Below, piece after piece: positions 11,355 to 22,710 of a DNA stretch of 64,000 nucleotides (its first letter is position 1; each line of letters opens with the position of its first letter). The DNA comes from Periconia sp. R9002 (Eukaryota; Ascomycota; Dothideomycetes; Pleosporales; Periconiaceae). The DNA is taken from NCBI GenBank assembly GCA_023627715.1, contig JAMAHW010000018.1, positions 186,001-250,000 of the forward strand, written 5' to 3'. A model generated the notes under the pieces. It was not told where the DNA came from and searched no databases. It was given only the letters and a program-made list of their open reading frames with translations. The position numbers and the translations under genes are program-made.

Positions 11355-13804
11355 TCACCACTTGAAGCTCTCCTCGAAGTATTCAATCCCGTTATGTCCC
11401 CGTGCAAGCAGGTTGACGCAACTTTGTCTTGCCTGATCTGCCATCTGCCCTGGTCCACAGGCCACGGTCGCTAGACGGTATTGTCCCACTTCTTGTCCGG
11501 CTTCGTCTATTACAGCCAGTACATTGGGTCTTCCGACGCGTACTGTAACATTTCTCATGGCTTCTATAATCAAGTCGTCCTTATTCTCTTCGTCCCGTGT
11601 TACGTGCACTTCCAACTGTACACGCTCCTCTTCAAAAAGATGGCCAAATTGTTGGATTACAGATAACAGGAATGCGTATTCACGCACTGCCCATATAATG
11701 CGAATATTCATAGTATGTGATCCTTCAGAGAGCAATCCAGAAAGATGCGAAAGGGGGACTGTAATGCCAGTCCCACCAACGATAAAAAGAACATTGCGGT
11801 ATTGCTGCAGATTAACGCTATGTCCATAGGGCCCTTCAATGAGGACGCGCAAACTCTTCGAACCAAGAGATGTTTTCTTCATAAGGCGAGATGTAAAGCC
11901 ATCATAAGGCCTGATCAAGAAAACCAAAGATGAAAGCAGAGAACCTTCGTTCTGTGGAAGTAGAGAATCTGATTCTGTAGACTCGGACGAGTTGTTCCGT
12001 CTTGGAATAGGCCGCAGTAGCGAATCCGCATGGTGGTTCCCCCGTAGTGTGTTAGATCCGTTTCTAGTGTTGACATACGCCACAGTAAATGGATGGTTCT
12101 GATGCGCGTGAAATAATTTATCCAGCATGTAAATGTAATAGTAGGTTCCCGGTTTCGCTTCTATCAACATGTTCTCACACGGGACATCTAATTTGACTAG
12201 ATCTGAGTCGGCGTCATAGGATGCTGTTGCTTTTGTATTCCAAAATCGAGCATTGAATGTAAAGATGTGGAAGGCGCGGAGGACTCGGTCGATAAACCAT
12301 ATTGCGACGCATGGATAAATGAAACGGTTCCAGTCACCCGCTGTGAATATGGCAACATGACTATTTGAAATTAGCTCGCTTCCGTAAAGTTGGGATGGGT
12401 TCCTCTCAACATACTAATACATTGTAAGGAGTATTAAGAGTGAAAGAACGATGTGCAGTATCAGGAATGTTTCGTAGTGACTGCGGCGCAGACCGTATAC
12501 GGAGAAGGCGAGAAGTGCACACATGAAGATCGTAGCGAGCTCTCCGTTCCAGAAGTAGTGTTTGTGCAGATACTTGCGAAACAGAACCCATCCGCCACCT
12601 AAATATAATAAGACACATGGATTATGTGTGGTGCCGAGAAAACTTACGTTCGTGAACCATTACTGTATATCCAATGGAATGTATCACTGCCTCTACTGTA
12701 CTGACTCTAGCAACCCAACGATGGAAATTGTTATACGTGCCGTAACCCCAGCCAGTCAACCACATTAGCAAATTGTTCCTCATCCCAAACAACCATATCA
12801 GCGGAAAATTGGCGAGAGCAATGATGCCTGTCCGGTCCGATACGAAGCGCCATAATTGTGTACCTTTTTGAGGCCAGTAAAGGTTTCCTTCGGTAATGCG
12901 ATAGTCTACTGTGCAAAGAATGATGTTCAGTGACACAAACAAAAATATGGTCAGGAACTGAATGCGAGACGGAATAGTACACCAGCCGAAAGGTTCTGAG
13001 CATCGCTTGTTGAAGGTTGCAGGAATGCTGATATAACGTCTGAAAAGAGCCTTGAGCTTGGTGACGATGTCTTGTTTTCCTACTATGTTAGAAGTCTCAG
13101 CTTCAGGGGTAACTGGGAAGGTAGGCTGCCGGCCCGGCTGTTTTAAATTCGATGCATAGGCAGCGAGACGATTCATCAATCCTATGACGAGAGCCGCTGC
13201 CCAGAAATAGAACATAGCCCATCTACAGAAATCAGAACCCTTATTCAGAAACGCTTGATATGGGTAGAGTACACTCACCCATATACGAGGTGGATGTCGT
13301 ATTCGTAGAAAGCAGCTTCCTGTCCACTCTCAGACGAGTTATATAGGATCTTCACCTCAGGCATACCAAGGTCGTGAGGGCCCGTTCATGAAATTCCCCT
13401 TCAGGTATTACAACCCTGCCCAGAGTGGGGAAGGTGAGGGCTTGATCCGCATCCAATCTATCTGTCAAGATTCTCTCCTTCGGTGGATATTGGCGTATAA
13501 CAGTATCGTAGGATGGCAACGACACATTTGCGAGTGCGATACATGTTTTGTTTGTTCGGCTTAACCATTCTGTACGTCCATCTGCTTGACAGAATTCTTC
13601 GACACACAGGTAAAGGGAATCTGACCGAAGCCGACTACGGCATGCCCTACTCTTGTGTGATCCGAGCGTCAAATCAGTGTCGTTGAATTCGGCATAGTTG
13701 AGATTCAGGTCACAAGCCTCGAAACACCACTTTCTGGACTTAATACCATATGCATGCTGCATACCCCCAAATATAAGGAGGGTGAAAAGAAGTTTGGTAC
13801 GCAT
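11355..13804 (-). CDS. Ferric reductase, FRE family transmembrane NADPH oxidoreductase
   Basis: Five exons (13804-13367, 13319-13279, 13222-12648, 12598-12415, 12360-11355) give 747 residues. In order: signal peptide (MRTKLLFTLLIFGGMQHAYG), a Cys-containing extracellular domain, and a ferric-reductase-like membrane domain with the two haem histidine pairs (NNFHRW...VIHSIG and SHYETF...LILHIV). Then come the FAD site HPFTVAY, the NADPH site GGTGITVPLSHL, CGPGQMAD, and a terminal aromatic (ESFKW). It moves electrons from cytosolic NADPH across the plasma membrane to extracellular Fe(III)/Cu(II). An upstream in-frame ATG at 13855 exists, but the signal peptide argues for 13804. The 47-nt first intron and a 41-nt exon 2 are the least certain junctions. 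Confidence 0.85.
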
Positions 13805-14825
13805 GAAGAAGAACGGAAGTTGGGAGGTGTGATGGCAAGGGATCGGAGATAACATTGATAGGAAAATCTTATCAGATGAAAGTTTCTTAGACCGCTTGCT
13901 TATCTTACCTCATCTTATGTAAGCAAGGCAGCAATTCAAATTACGTATCTAGTACCCTCCTCTACTATCATAGAACATTGAATACTACTGAAACTTATAT
14001 ATAAATATGAATAATACATATGATCTAGTATCTTGGTAATTCAAGAGTAGGTTTATGTTCATAAGTTACCAAAACGAGTATTTCAATGACTTGATGTTAC
14101 AGCACCATGAACTAAGAGATCATCTGTCTAAACGGTTGACAGTAAAATAATGTTGGCATTGCAAAACTCGAATGAGTTGCTATAAGCAACCAGTGAGGAC
14201 CAAGCTGATTCGGCCTGCTGCATCGATGTCTGAACACCGTCTTGATTCGTAAGAACGTCTAGTAAAAGGCTAAAGGCAACCAGGCTTCTGCTATCACCCT
14301 TTCTTATGTGAACCCCGGGAACCAATGGTACCATGTAATCGAGAGCAGGCCGATAGGTGCAATCGCATGAGAGAGCGGGCATATCCAGTCTGCAGTTGTG
14401 CAGAACATTTGGAACGACCGCTCTATAGCTGACCTTTTTCTATGTTAACATATATAGCACTGTTCTCTAGTTGAAATTCGGTCATTATCCGTCCGGCCTG
14501 CTTATGGGCCGGCAGCGCTGTATGGGGTAGTTTACGGAGAATTTATAGCACGTACTGTAGTCCGTTGCCAAGTTGATAGGTGAGCAAATACGTCATAAAT
14601 GCTCCACGGTATCATACATAGTCGGGTAGGAGAATCCAATTAGACGTGCGATTGTCGCACTGACCGCTAGGATTGTCCGACCTTGTAACGAAGAGAGTAT
14701 TTGTGGCAATTTGATAGTCGGAAGGAAGGACTAAAGCTGGAGTATGATGATCGTGAATACCTACACATTATGAGGTTTGGCTGAGTATGAAACAGGGCGT
14801 TAACAACTTTCTTTATTGTAACACA

Positions 14826-14900
14826 CTATTTAACAGTATTGATGTAGAAAGTACATTAAGAGGTTGTTTAACAGTATTTCAAAGTAGAAAGTGCGGTTAA
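14826..14900. repeat. Degenerate tandem direct repeat, about 37 bp unit
   Basis: Two copies of a unit with core TTTAACAGTATT...GTAGAAAGT lie back to back (about 14826-14859 and 14864-14900). They differ by several substitutions and small indels. A flanking GTTAACA is seen on both sides. Origin unknown. Confidence 0.5.
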
Positions 14901-15272
14901 CAGCTTTTTCCCAACTTAGCGAAACCCAGTAATATTTGAATGTGGAGATGCAACATCTCGTCATAGCATCCCAACATGCCTACATACATATTTACATATG
15001 TACGTATCTTTCAATTATTGCTGTTTGCAACACATCGAGGGTCTAGAATGCAACTAAACTGCGCCCTTGAAAATGTGGACAGAGAAAGTATTCCTTTGAC
15101 CAAATAGCATTTCTAGGGGGCGATATTGTTCATGTGCGCTATTTGCCCTTCACCGGCAGGGCCGCTCGCGGCTGGAGACGCTTCAGCGCTCCTCTGCCAT
15201 TCGGTAGCGCTTGACTCCGCCTTCTCCTCGGGGAGAGGTGCGCCCGCGTGCTCGCTCCAGGTGCCGGATAGT

Positions 15273-15331
15273 TACCTGATTGATTCTGCCAGTAGTCATA
15301 TGCTTGCCCCAAAGATCGAGTCTTGCATGTC
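15273..15331 (+). rRNA. Relic of the 5' end of 18S rRNA gene
   Basis: Starting at 15273 the sequence follows the universal first 59 bases of eukaryotic 18S rRNA (TACCTGRTTGATTCTGCCAG, then AGTCATATGCTTG and GCATGTC), with about seven substitutions, mostly transitions. Similarity stops after GCATGTC at 15331; the conserved continuation of 18S is absent. The 150 bases before it are unusually G+C-rich and could be leftover external transcribed spacer. This is a fragment outside the rDNA array and cannot be functional. Confidence 0.8.
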
Positions 15332-18300
15332 AAAAGTGACTCCGGTGGACGACGCCTTCGCGGTACGGTTTTAGCAGGTCCAGCGAGCCTCATTCAACGA
15401 CGTATCCATCATTTTCCATCTGCAGGAAAATCCTTGCTATAAGAAAATTGCTTCAGATAGCGTTACATAACTGGCTGGAATCGTCATCCGCAGACTTCAA
15501 CGAGGCCAGAAACTTGCTTCTTTAAGTAGGTAGGATTACTTTGTGGGCCAGGATCTTGGATCCAGGGTGACAAAATGGCTGCGCGGAGGCATTGCTGCAT
15601 ATTTCCACCTGCGTCATGCCCTTTTCAACGAATTGGTGCCAGGGAAACTCCTCTTCCGAACGTTGCTTCCCGTTTAATCACGAAGGTTTGTGTTCCGGAA
15701 GGCTCTGCTACATCCATTACCAAGACTTGAACCCTGTTTACGCGTTTTCAGAATGATATACACCATCTCGAAATAGTACTCCTACGAGTGGACTGAACAG
15801 AACGAATTCTGTAAAGAAAGGGTCGCCAAAATTCAGAGGCATCTCCGGGTATGGTTCAGACATAAAATGCTGGCCTGTCTGAAAACCCCCCGAATCTTCT
15901 GCGGGCCATTGTCTCCAGAGCGGGGTAGGTTACGGCGTGTCGAGACCTGTGGCTCTATTGGGATATATGTAGGAGGATCTATCTCTTCGGCGGGTGAGAG
16001 GGAGTCTCCGTAATCTGGCTGATTTGCTCTGATCTGCGGCCATTGGCGCGCTTGGAACAAACGATTTCGAATCGCTCACGTGTCGCTGTACTTTCTACAA
16101 GCCTGTCTGGTTTATCGATTTGAAGATGCCATGCACCAATGTTGACAAGATCGACTATCATTTCGTACGCACCCTCTGCAACGGCATTGCTGCTACTTCT
16201 ACATTTGAATCATCGAATAAGCTTCCTGGTGTTCCTTAGCAGGCTTTTATCAATTCGGTTTATTATAAACGGGATGGAGGACATCTCTAGAAGAAAACCT
16301 GCAATGGTTTGCGTGATTTTGTGGACAACGCACCACCATGGACTTTGTTCGTTCATGACCACGATGTCCGGTTCGTCGGATAAAAGTATTGCCATCGCCT
16401 AGGTTGCTTGGATGTATACTTCGAACATTTCTTTATTGAAGTCAAGTAAGGCATCGCTCTGGCTTGCAATGCGTTCCTCGAGTCGGTATAGGTAAGTGGT
16501 AAATGGGCACCTTAGCGCTGTGATACTGGAAGCTTGAAAGTAGTTGTTCGCGCTGAGCCCTACACGCATGGGCTGAATGTTTAAGGTCTGCCGGTAGCAT
16601 AATGCTCATTACTACGCAGGCCTCTACGAATGTAGATTAAGGGGTATTTTCTGTAACCACCTGGCTGAAAAAAACGTATCGCATAGGCAAGTCGCCCTGC
16701 CTGTTCTGGTAATCCGAATTCTTCGGCATGCCTGTATCTCGGTTTTCAACTAGCTCGTCAAGCAATGTGTGAAGGGAAACGTACATGGGGCATTAGATAT
16801 TATACAAGCCCGACCGACAAGAGCGCACCGCAGGTTCTCGATGACATGCAAGCTCCTCCAAATTCGCATCAAACTCTTTTTTAACTAGTTGGGGTTAATG
16901 AATTTCTGTCCCGGAGATGCAGACTAGCAGCAGGAGCAAACTGCAAAGACATACCTCTCGTCATCTAAGCTCTAGAGAGAGATTTCCAGATGCATGCGAC
17001 AAAAGTGCGAATAAATTTTTCTTACTTACTAACTTGACTAGCTGTTAGACAGTACAGAGATAGAAATACAATCGCCTATTAGCAATTAGAATGTGAATGT
17101 GTCAGGGAGTGATTGAGTGCATGATTGCTTACTTATATCAACGGTCGTGGGTGCCGCAGTGGAAGCGACCATTGTGTCTAGTACAAATATTCTCACCGCC
17201 CCTGTTAAGTACAGAACGGGGTCACTCTCGTGGCAGGACGCTTAGCCTGTGCAAGATGGGAGTATTGCAACCATATCGTCGCCAAAACCAAGTCCAGTAT
17301 TGCTTGCCAGCTCTTAGGAACTTGGTACGGCCGATCTTGTTTCGCAGACTTGATGGCCTTGTAGAGCTGTACGCATAGGTTTCTGGCAGGACGGGGAATG
17401 AATATGGACCGTTTGGGCGTAGATGTATAATAATCCATTTGCTGTCTCTGGAACAGGTAGTCCATATGAATCTACCACGAAGTCCACCTCAAGATCCTCA
17501 TCTACGACATCCAAGTCGTTTGTACATCTGCTTACTAGTACTTCATATATTAGCGGCATCAAGCAATGATCTTAGAGACGAACTCGTTCAAGAAATCTTT
17601 TCGAGCTTGTGGGTAGGTACAAAGCTCAGACTGATCCGCACATCCCTGACAGCATGCTGGCTTCCTCCAACCGCATCTCATTTTGTGGCCTCGACAGTTA
17701 CTGCACGCTTTTGAGGCCCTCTTAATCGCGATGCTGCCGTGAATAGATTCACGGTTGTTTTCACGTTTTCCTGGTTTTGGTATGGCTAATTTGGGGTAAT
17801 ATGAGTTTCGATTTCATGATGAAGGATTGAAATGCAACAGAGGTGATCAATCCGACTATTAAAATAGCCACTCCGCAGGTAGGGTTATCAAACGTAGAAT
17901 CGAATGATTTGCTGGTCGGTGAGTCTCCGTTCAACCAATCACATTACTTTCCGGAATCGAGAGATGTAATGCAGTTTATTGTGTGTTGCCCAAGTCATTG
18001 GCTCGGTTGACAAGAGTGCCTTATATCAGCAGGAAGAGCACCTATCATTGGAGATTCCGACATCAAATGATGAGAGATACTTGCCGTCTACACTCTTCCT
18101 ATTCTAGCATGTCTACCAGTTATTGAAAACTACTTCTAGAGCGGCTATTCGGTACATTCGGCAACCTCCAGCGCTGGAAAAATCACAACCGATTTCAACT
18201 ACCTGTAACACGTGTTGTATATGCAAAACACGAGAGCATACTTTGTTGATCTCGGACGTTCTTTATCTATCTTAATGATCTCGCCTCATATAGTGTAAGG

Positions 18301-18813
18301 CAAGCGATTAGAATGGAACCCTCTGGCATATGTGATACACCTATCGTATTAATCTCATTTGTTATAAGTCCTGTTAGCACTTCGCCCCCAAAAATTTGCG
18401 CTGTATATTGTAGCCTGGGATGGGATAGTGGCTATGCCCTATATAGACTAGCACTTGAGCTCTATAAAGTTTGCTAAGTTTATAAATCAATCGAGTATAT
18501 ATTTAGGTAAGTACGATATTACCCCCGTTATGTTTTTTTAACAGTAAAGTATCTCTGTGATATGCCACTAAAGAGGGACTACAATGTACCATGACCACAC
18601 GTGAGCGGAGTTTAAAAAAGCAAAAGCCGAATCTCCATCAGTTTATACCTTGCACTGGCATTTAGTATAAGTAGGAGCCCTCGCCATTCTGCGCTCAGGT
18701 AGGTCCCAGCTAAGCAACAAAGACTCTTAGGTTGTTTCCCGTACTAATTATACAATATCGGATTCATCGAACACGACGAGCGCATTCTAGTTACCAAGTA
18801 TATTAAATTCGCA

Positions 18814-19446
18814 ATGGCAGCGAATAAGGCTCATAAGGTCGGCATTATCATTGGAAGCCAGCGCGTCGTTCGAGTTGGGCCCCAAATCGCCAAATTCGTT
18901 CTTGACACAGTCAGAACTGCAAACGAAAAAACATCAACCCCACGACCGCCGATTACAGTTGACATCGTTGACATCAAGACATATAACCTACCTATTTTTG
19001 ACGAACCGCTCATCCCCAAGCATATCAAGTCCGACGAGGAGTATGTGAACAAACATACCCGCCTCTGGTCCCGGTGCATTGCCGACTTGGATGCCTTCAT
19101 CTTCGTTTCTCCCCAGCACAACTGGGGGATCCCAGCAGGGCTGAAGAACGCCATCGACTACCTGTTCCACGAGTGGACGGATAAACCGGCCATGATTGTA
19201 ACGTACGGAGGCCATGGCGGCCATCACTGCGCAGATCATCTAAAGACGGTGCTTGGGGCGATTGGCGTGCGCGTCGCGGACAGGATGGTCGGCATGGCCT
19301 TTCCCACGCGCGAGTTTACCGTTAAGTGTTTTGAGGGGCAGGATCTAGGGCTAGATGCAAACAATAGTACTGGGCCTTGGGCGGAGCATCAGAGTGAGAT
19401 CGTTTTGGCGTGGGATGAATTAATAGATAAGATGTTGGTTGTTTGA
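18814..19446 (+). CDS. NAD(P)H-dependent FMN reductase (flavodoxin-like)
   Basis: Single exon, 210 residues. The flavodoxin-like fold of the NADPH-dependent FMN reductase family is shown by the N-terminal phosphate-binding loop GIIIGSQRVVRVGPQIAKF, the DLPIFDEP-like NLPIFDEPL segment and the diagnostic PQHNWGIPAGLKNAIDYLFHEW (residues about 99-121). The VTYGGHGGHHCADHLK segment is the second flavin loop. Members reduce FMN, quinones or azo compounds with NAD(P)H in the cytosol. A TATAAG element at about 18667 and the in-frame ATG at 18814 support the start. It stands alone beside the gene-poor island. Confidence 0.9.
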   Translation: MAANKAHKVGIIIGSQRVVRVGPQIAKFVLDTVRTANEKTSTPRPPITVDIVDIKTYNLPIFDEPLIPKHIKSDEEYVNKHTRLWSRCIADLDAFIFVSPQHNWGIPAGLKNAIDYLFHEWTDKPAMIVTYGGHGGHHCADHLKTVLGAIGVRVADRMVGMAFPTREFTVKCFEGQDLGLDANNSTGPWAEHQSEIVLAWDELIDKMLVV

Positions 19447-19866
19447 TAGGAAATAAGCCAATAGTTCAATATCACATGTGCAGCTACTTGAGCTTCCTAT
19501 GTAGGTACCTAGGCTGCTACGACTTAGATTTTGTCACCACGTACTTTAGCAAGTCAACTTAGTAATACGTGTAGTCAGCTTCTACAGGCAACAGTAATCA
19601 TGTGCCTATATGTTGCCTTCGAAGCCTTGCGTTGAAGCACCAATCAAAACTCTAGGAAGCCTGAATAGAGCCCGGTGCCATGCGCTAAGATTGATGTTGT
19701 ACAATCAAAGAGGCCCCACATCTTTCAGAGGGTGCCTGGGCTACAGTTATCTAATAAACATTGACCAAACCATACCTATTTATTAAACTGAGGAGCATTG
19801 TTTAGGACACACGCTTGAAAATTCCATCCATCAATAAACCCTGAACTCCCAGACTTCCCCGACACG

Positions 19867-20808
19867 ATGACTGTACTTTCGGTATATGGAAGTATTAACC
19901 GCCTACCGAAAAAAATCTGTGCTATGATTTGGGAATACGCGTCTCCGCACTGGAACAATACAAACCTACCCACTGAAATCCGCCTAATGATTTGGGAATA
20001 TTTGTGCACGGAATCAAAATATGCCGGCCTCACCCGCCATGGAACAACTGGAGAACTTGTCCTTGACGGCGAATATTCCTCGGCTTCGCAACTCAATATT
20101 CGGTTGACGTGTGAACGACTTAACCAAGAAGTCGGAGCTAAGCTATTTTCACATACCACTTTTGTGATTAGATTGGCTTCTCCATACACTTACGAGCGCT
20201 CCGAAGATGCCACGAATGAGGTGGTACTGAAATATGCCAGAATTCGAAAGAATATTGGACATTTGGTCAGAAAACTCATCTTACCCTTGCAGTGCTTCAC
20301 GCACCAATTCTTCGATCGTTGCGATTTTGTCCGCTCCGACAGAAACTCGCCAATGGAATTCACATTCTATTGCACAGACGAGTTTCCCGGTTCCTTGAAT
20401 CAATGGTATCACAGAGGAAACAGTGTAATATATTATGCTGGGCAAGGAGAAGAAGTGTGGGATCCCGAATTTCAGGCAATGGCCGTGTGTATGATGCGCT
20501 GGGAGGGCGTGGGCACCGTCAGATTCATAGAAAATGGATCTGCCTTCGGACTGCGGACATGGTCCAGGCGCCTTGCGTCATCCATTTTGGAAGGAGAGTT
20601 TTTCAGCTGCAGATCTGCAGATCGCACCCAGCAATATTTGAATAAAAGTTGGTGGAGCTGGAGCTTTGATCGGGTTGATCAAATGGCGGAATTCACTATG
20701 GAACCACCAAAGTACGACATGTCTGAGGTTGAGTTTGAGAAGTCATTCGATGTTAAAAGTCAGAGAATCTCGGATGATGAACTAGCGGAAGATTTCGAGG
20801 AAGCATAA
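19867..20808 (+). CDS. 2EXR / F-box-like fungal protein
   Basis: Single exon, 313 residues. The segment LPTEIRLMIWEYLC (residues about 38-51) is the hallmark of the fungal 2EXR/F-box-like family, which is greatly expanded in plant-associated ascomycetes; its function is mostly unknown, and substrate-adaptor roles are only proposed. A second, decayed copy of this motif, LPKKICAMIWEYAS, lies just before it (residues about 13-26), suggesting an internal duplication of about 75 bp. The rest is Trp/Arg-rich, with a C-terminal acidic tail. The start at 19867 is the first in-frame ATG; starting later would lose the first motif copy only. Confidence 0.75.
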   Translation: MTVLSVYGSINRLPKKICAMIWEYASPHWNNTNLPTEIRLMIWEYLCTESKYAGLTRHGTTGELVLDGEYSSASQLNIRLTCERLNQEVGAKLFSHTTFVIRLASPYTYERSEDATNEVVLKYARIRKNIGHLVRKLILPLQCFTHQFFDRCDFVRSDRNSPMEFTFYCTDEFPGSLNQWYHRGNSVIYYAGQGEEVWDPEFQAMAVCMMRWEGVGTVRFIENGSAFGLRTWSRRLASSILEGEFFSCRSADRTQQYLNKSWWSWSFDRVDQMAEFTMEPPKYDMSEVEFEKSFDVKSQRISDDELAEDFEEA

Positions 20809-20839
20809 AGGACCAGAGTACAGAGAGTTTCCTTTTTGG

Positions 20840-21319
20840 ATGGGCGCAATTTACGAGATCAACGAGGTCGAGGGAGTCGTAAGCAAGATCGTGAAGGACT
20901 ACACTGCGTAGGGTGCGGCGTTCAGTGGCAACGACGTGCTGCAGATGATTACGTGGATTTCAAAGAGGGTGTCGCTCAGATCCGCAACGTGCCGAAATAC
21001 GTTTACAGAGCGTTCTCGTTCAACAACTCCCTCTTGTGCAATGGGATGGAGATCATCCCGCCGAAACCACAACACTTCCCTGGTTGTGAGGAGACGGATA
21101 GTACTAGTAGTCTGCCTAGCCGTTTCATTATCAATTTGGGAGACTGATCGTGCCTCTGGCTTCGGCGGAGAATATGGCTGGGTACTTGAGAAACGCGGGT
21201 ATGATGAATACGTGCGGTGTTATTGGATAACTAGCGCACTGCCAGAAGAAGGGACGGTGTGCGAGGTGGACTTGCCGCCTAAGGAGGATTTTCGAGTTGG
21301 AGCGGAGAAGGTTCTCTAA
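20840..21319 (+). pseudogene. Broken coding remnant downstream of the 2EXR gene
   Basis: Protein-like text runs through all three frames: an initial stretch beginning MGAIYEINEVEG ends at a TAG at 20909, a second frame carries KYVYRAFSFNNSLLCNG and EIIPPKPQHFPG before a stop at about 21145, and a third frame carries FGGEYGWVLEKRGYDEYVR to the TAA region at 21317. No GT...AG pairs joining all three were found. This pattern suggests a gene broken by small indels rather than an intact spliced gene. Family not recognised. Confidence 0.4.
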
Positions 21320-21743
21320 GGCGAAGGCTCTGGTAGGTAAAGGTTTCTAGACCTGGACTATTATGAGCGCATTGGCTTTCTTGCGTTATATACACAAACA
21401 CCCGTATAAAAGTATAACGACTTTGGATTCTTCGTCGAAGCACGTTTATCTGTAATGCAAGCAGGCGATATACTAGACTCCCTCCTACCCGGTGCACAGT
21501 AATCCCTAACCCTACATTTGTGCCTTTCACACAAATTTGCACCCATTGAACATCCCGAAAAAGGAATATCCATTTCTTCTTCAACCTACTTAGAAAAAGT
21601 ATATTTTCTACACCAGGGAACAGCACCAACATCCTTCCACTAAACGGCGAAGTAATTCAGCTAGCCCACTTCTCTATGACACACCAATACCAACTGTGCG
21701 AGCAAAACAGACCATATAGATAGAGGGTTAATTGCAACATTTC

Positions 21744-21745
<2 letters not shown>

Positions 21746-21782
<37 letters not shown>
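21746..21782 (+). repeat. Poly(A) tract of 37 bases
   Basis: An uninterrupted run of about 37 adenines in an otherwise ordinary intergenic region (20.8-22.7 kb). It may be a microsatellite-type homopolymer or the tail of an old retroposed copy. No target-site duplication was evident by eye. Confidence 0.85.
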
Positions 21783-21783
<1 letters not shown>

Positions 21784-22710
21784 AGTACGAGGCGAGTACC
21801 TAACCCACCATCAATAATCCATCATCCATACAGAATAGCCTTTATAAATCGGCATTACACCTAGCTAAATCCTAACTCGCAATAAACACCGCGCGCGAAA
21901 ACAAAGGGAAAGAAAGGCGGCAACACGTTGCGAACCGTCAATATCTTTAGGAAGATAGATCCCTGCGTCAGCTTTAGCTGCACGTACACCTTACTAACTT
22001 CTATCGAAATATTGCGCTAGGAAGGGGCGCATTGACTTAATCCGAATAAAAGTAAAAGGCTCGAGTTGCGTACTTGGCACGCTTGGATTCAGAGTCAGGG
22101 CGAAATCTAAGAATAGATACATATACTGGTTTTATTGTTCTAGGCGTTGAGCGTGGAAGTTGTTTCGCTTGTAGAAGAGCATTTGTATGGATTTTCTGGT
22201 GCACAAGCGCGGTGGCTTGAGGGGTCCCCTCAACAATTATTGATGTGCGTCAATACGAACTCTACTTGAGGTTGAAGCATCGAAGCACTGAGTCAGATCA
22301 CCGTCACTCGGAAGAACACGTGTGGATTTGGTTCTCGTCGTATTTGTTTTCGTTATGAATTTTTATTTTTTATTGTTTGCAGAGAGAGATTTCGATCTTA
22401 TTTGGATAATTGACCCCCATGAGCTTGTGCCCTACCAAAAAATTGTATCATCAACGCCGTTTAGGCTGCCCTGTAGCCTAACCCATACCCGAGAAAAAGG
22501 GAGGCGTTCGCCTTGAAACCAAAAATACGAGCCAGAAAATCGAAGTGAGGGGGCGCACCAACCCATGCTAAATCAAGCGCAGAATAAACATCTGTACAGG
22601 AAATTTCTAATAGAGGAGAAGGTTGGAAAAAAGTGGTGTGGAGAATTGTGGAACGCAATAAAAGAGTCTAGGCGGAGTAATTACGTCACACTCCCGCAAA
22701 AAATGCGACA
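21783..22710. other. Intergenic region
   Basis: No supported gene. The right end is the 3' flank of the minus-strand glycosyltransferase. Confidence 0.35.

Larger units (their letters stand above)
13856..18813. other. Gene-poor island with decayed sequence
   Basis: Nearly 5 kb with no gene I can support. Open frames are short (under about 95 codons), lack family motifs and overlap on both strands. Several minus-strand frames between 15.8 and 17.6 kb follow each other with stops between them and might be remains of a dead gene. The island also contains the 18S rDNA relic and a pair of degenerate direct repeats, listed separately. The A/T-rich texture and short broken frames look like a repeat-derived or mutated block. 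Confidence 0.45.

Noticed and set aside
14128..14382. 84-codon minus frame near the ferric reductase
   Set aside because: Slightly protein-like but without a domain or neighbouring exons; listed only as part of the gene-poor island.
15126..15374. Open frame of 82 codons on plus
   Set aside because: It covers the 18S relic and its G+C-rich flank; the frame is a by-product of rDNA sequence.
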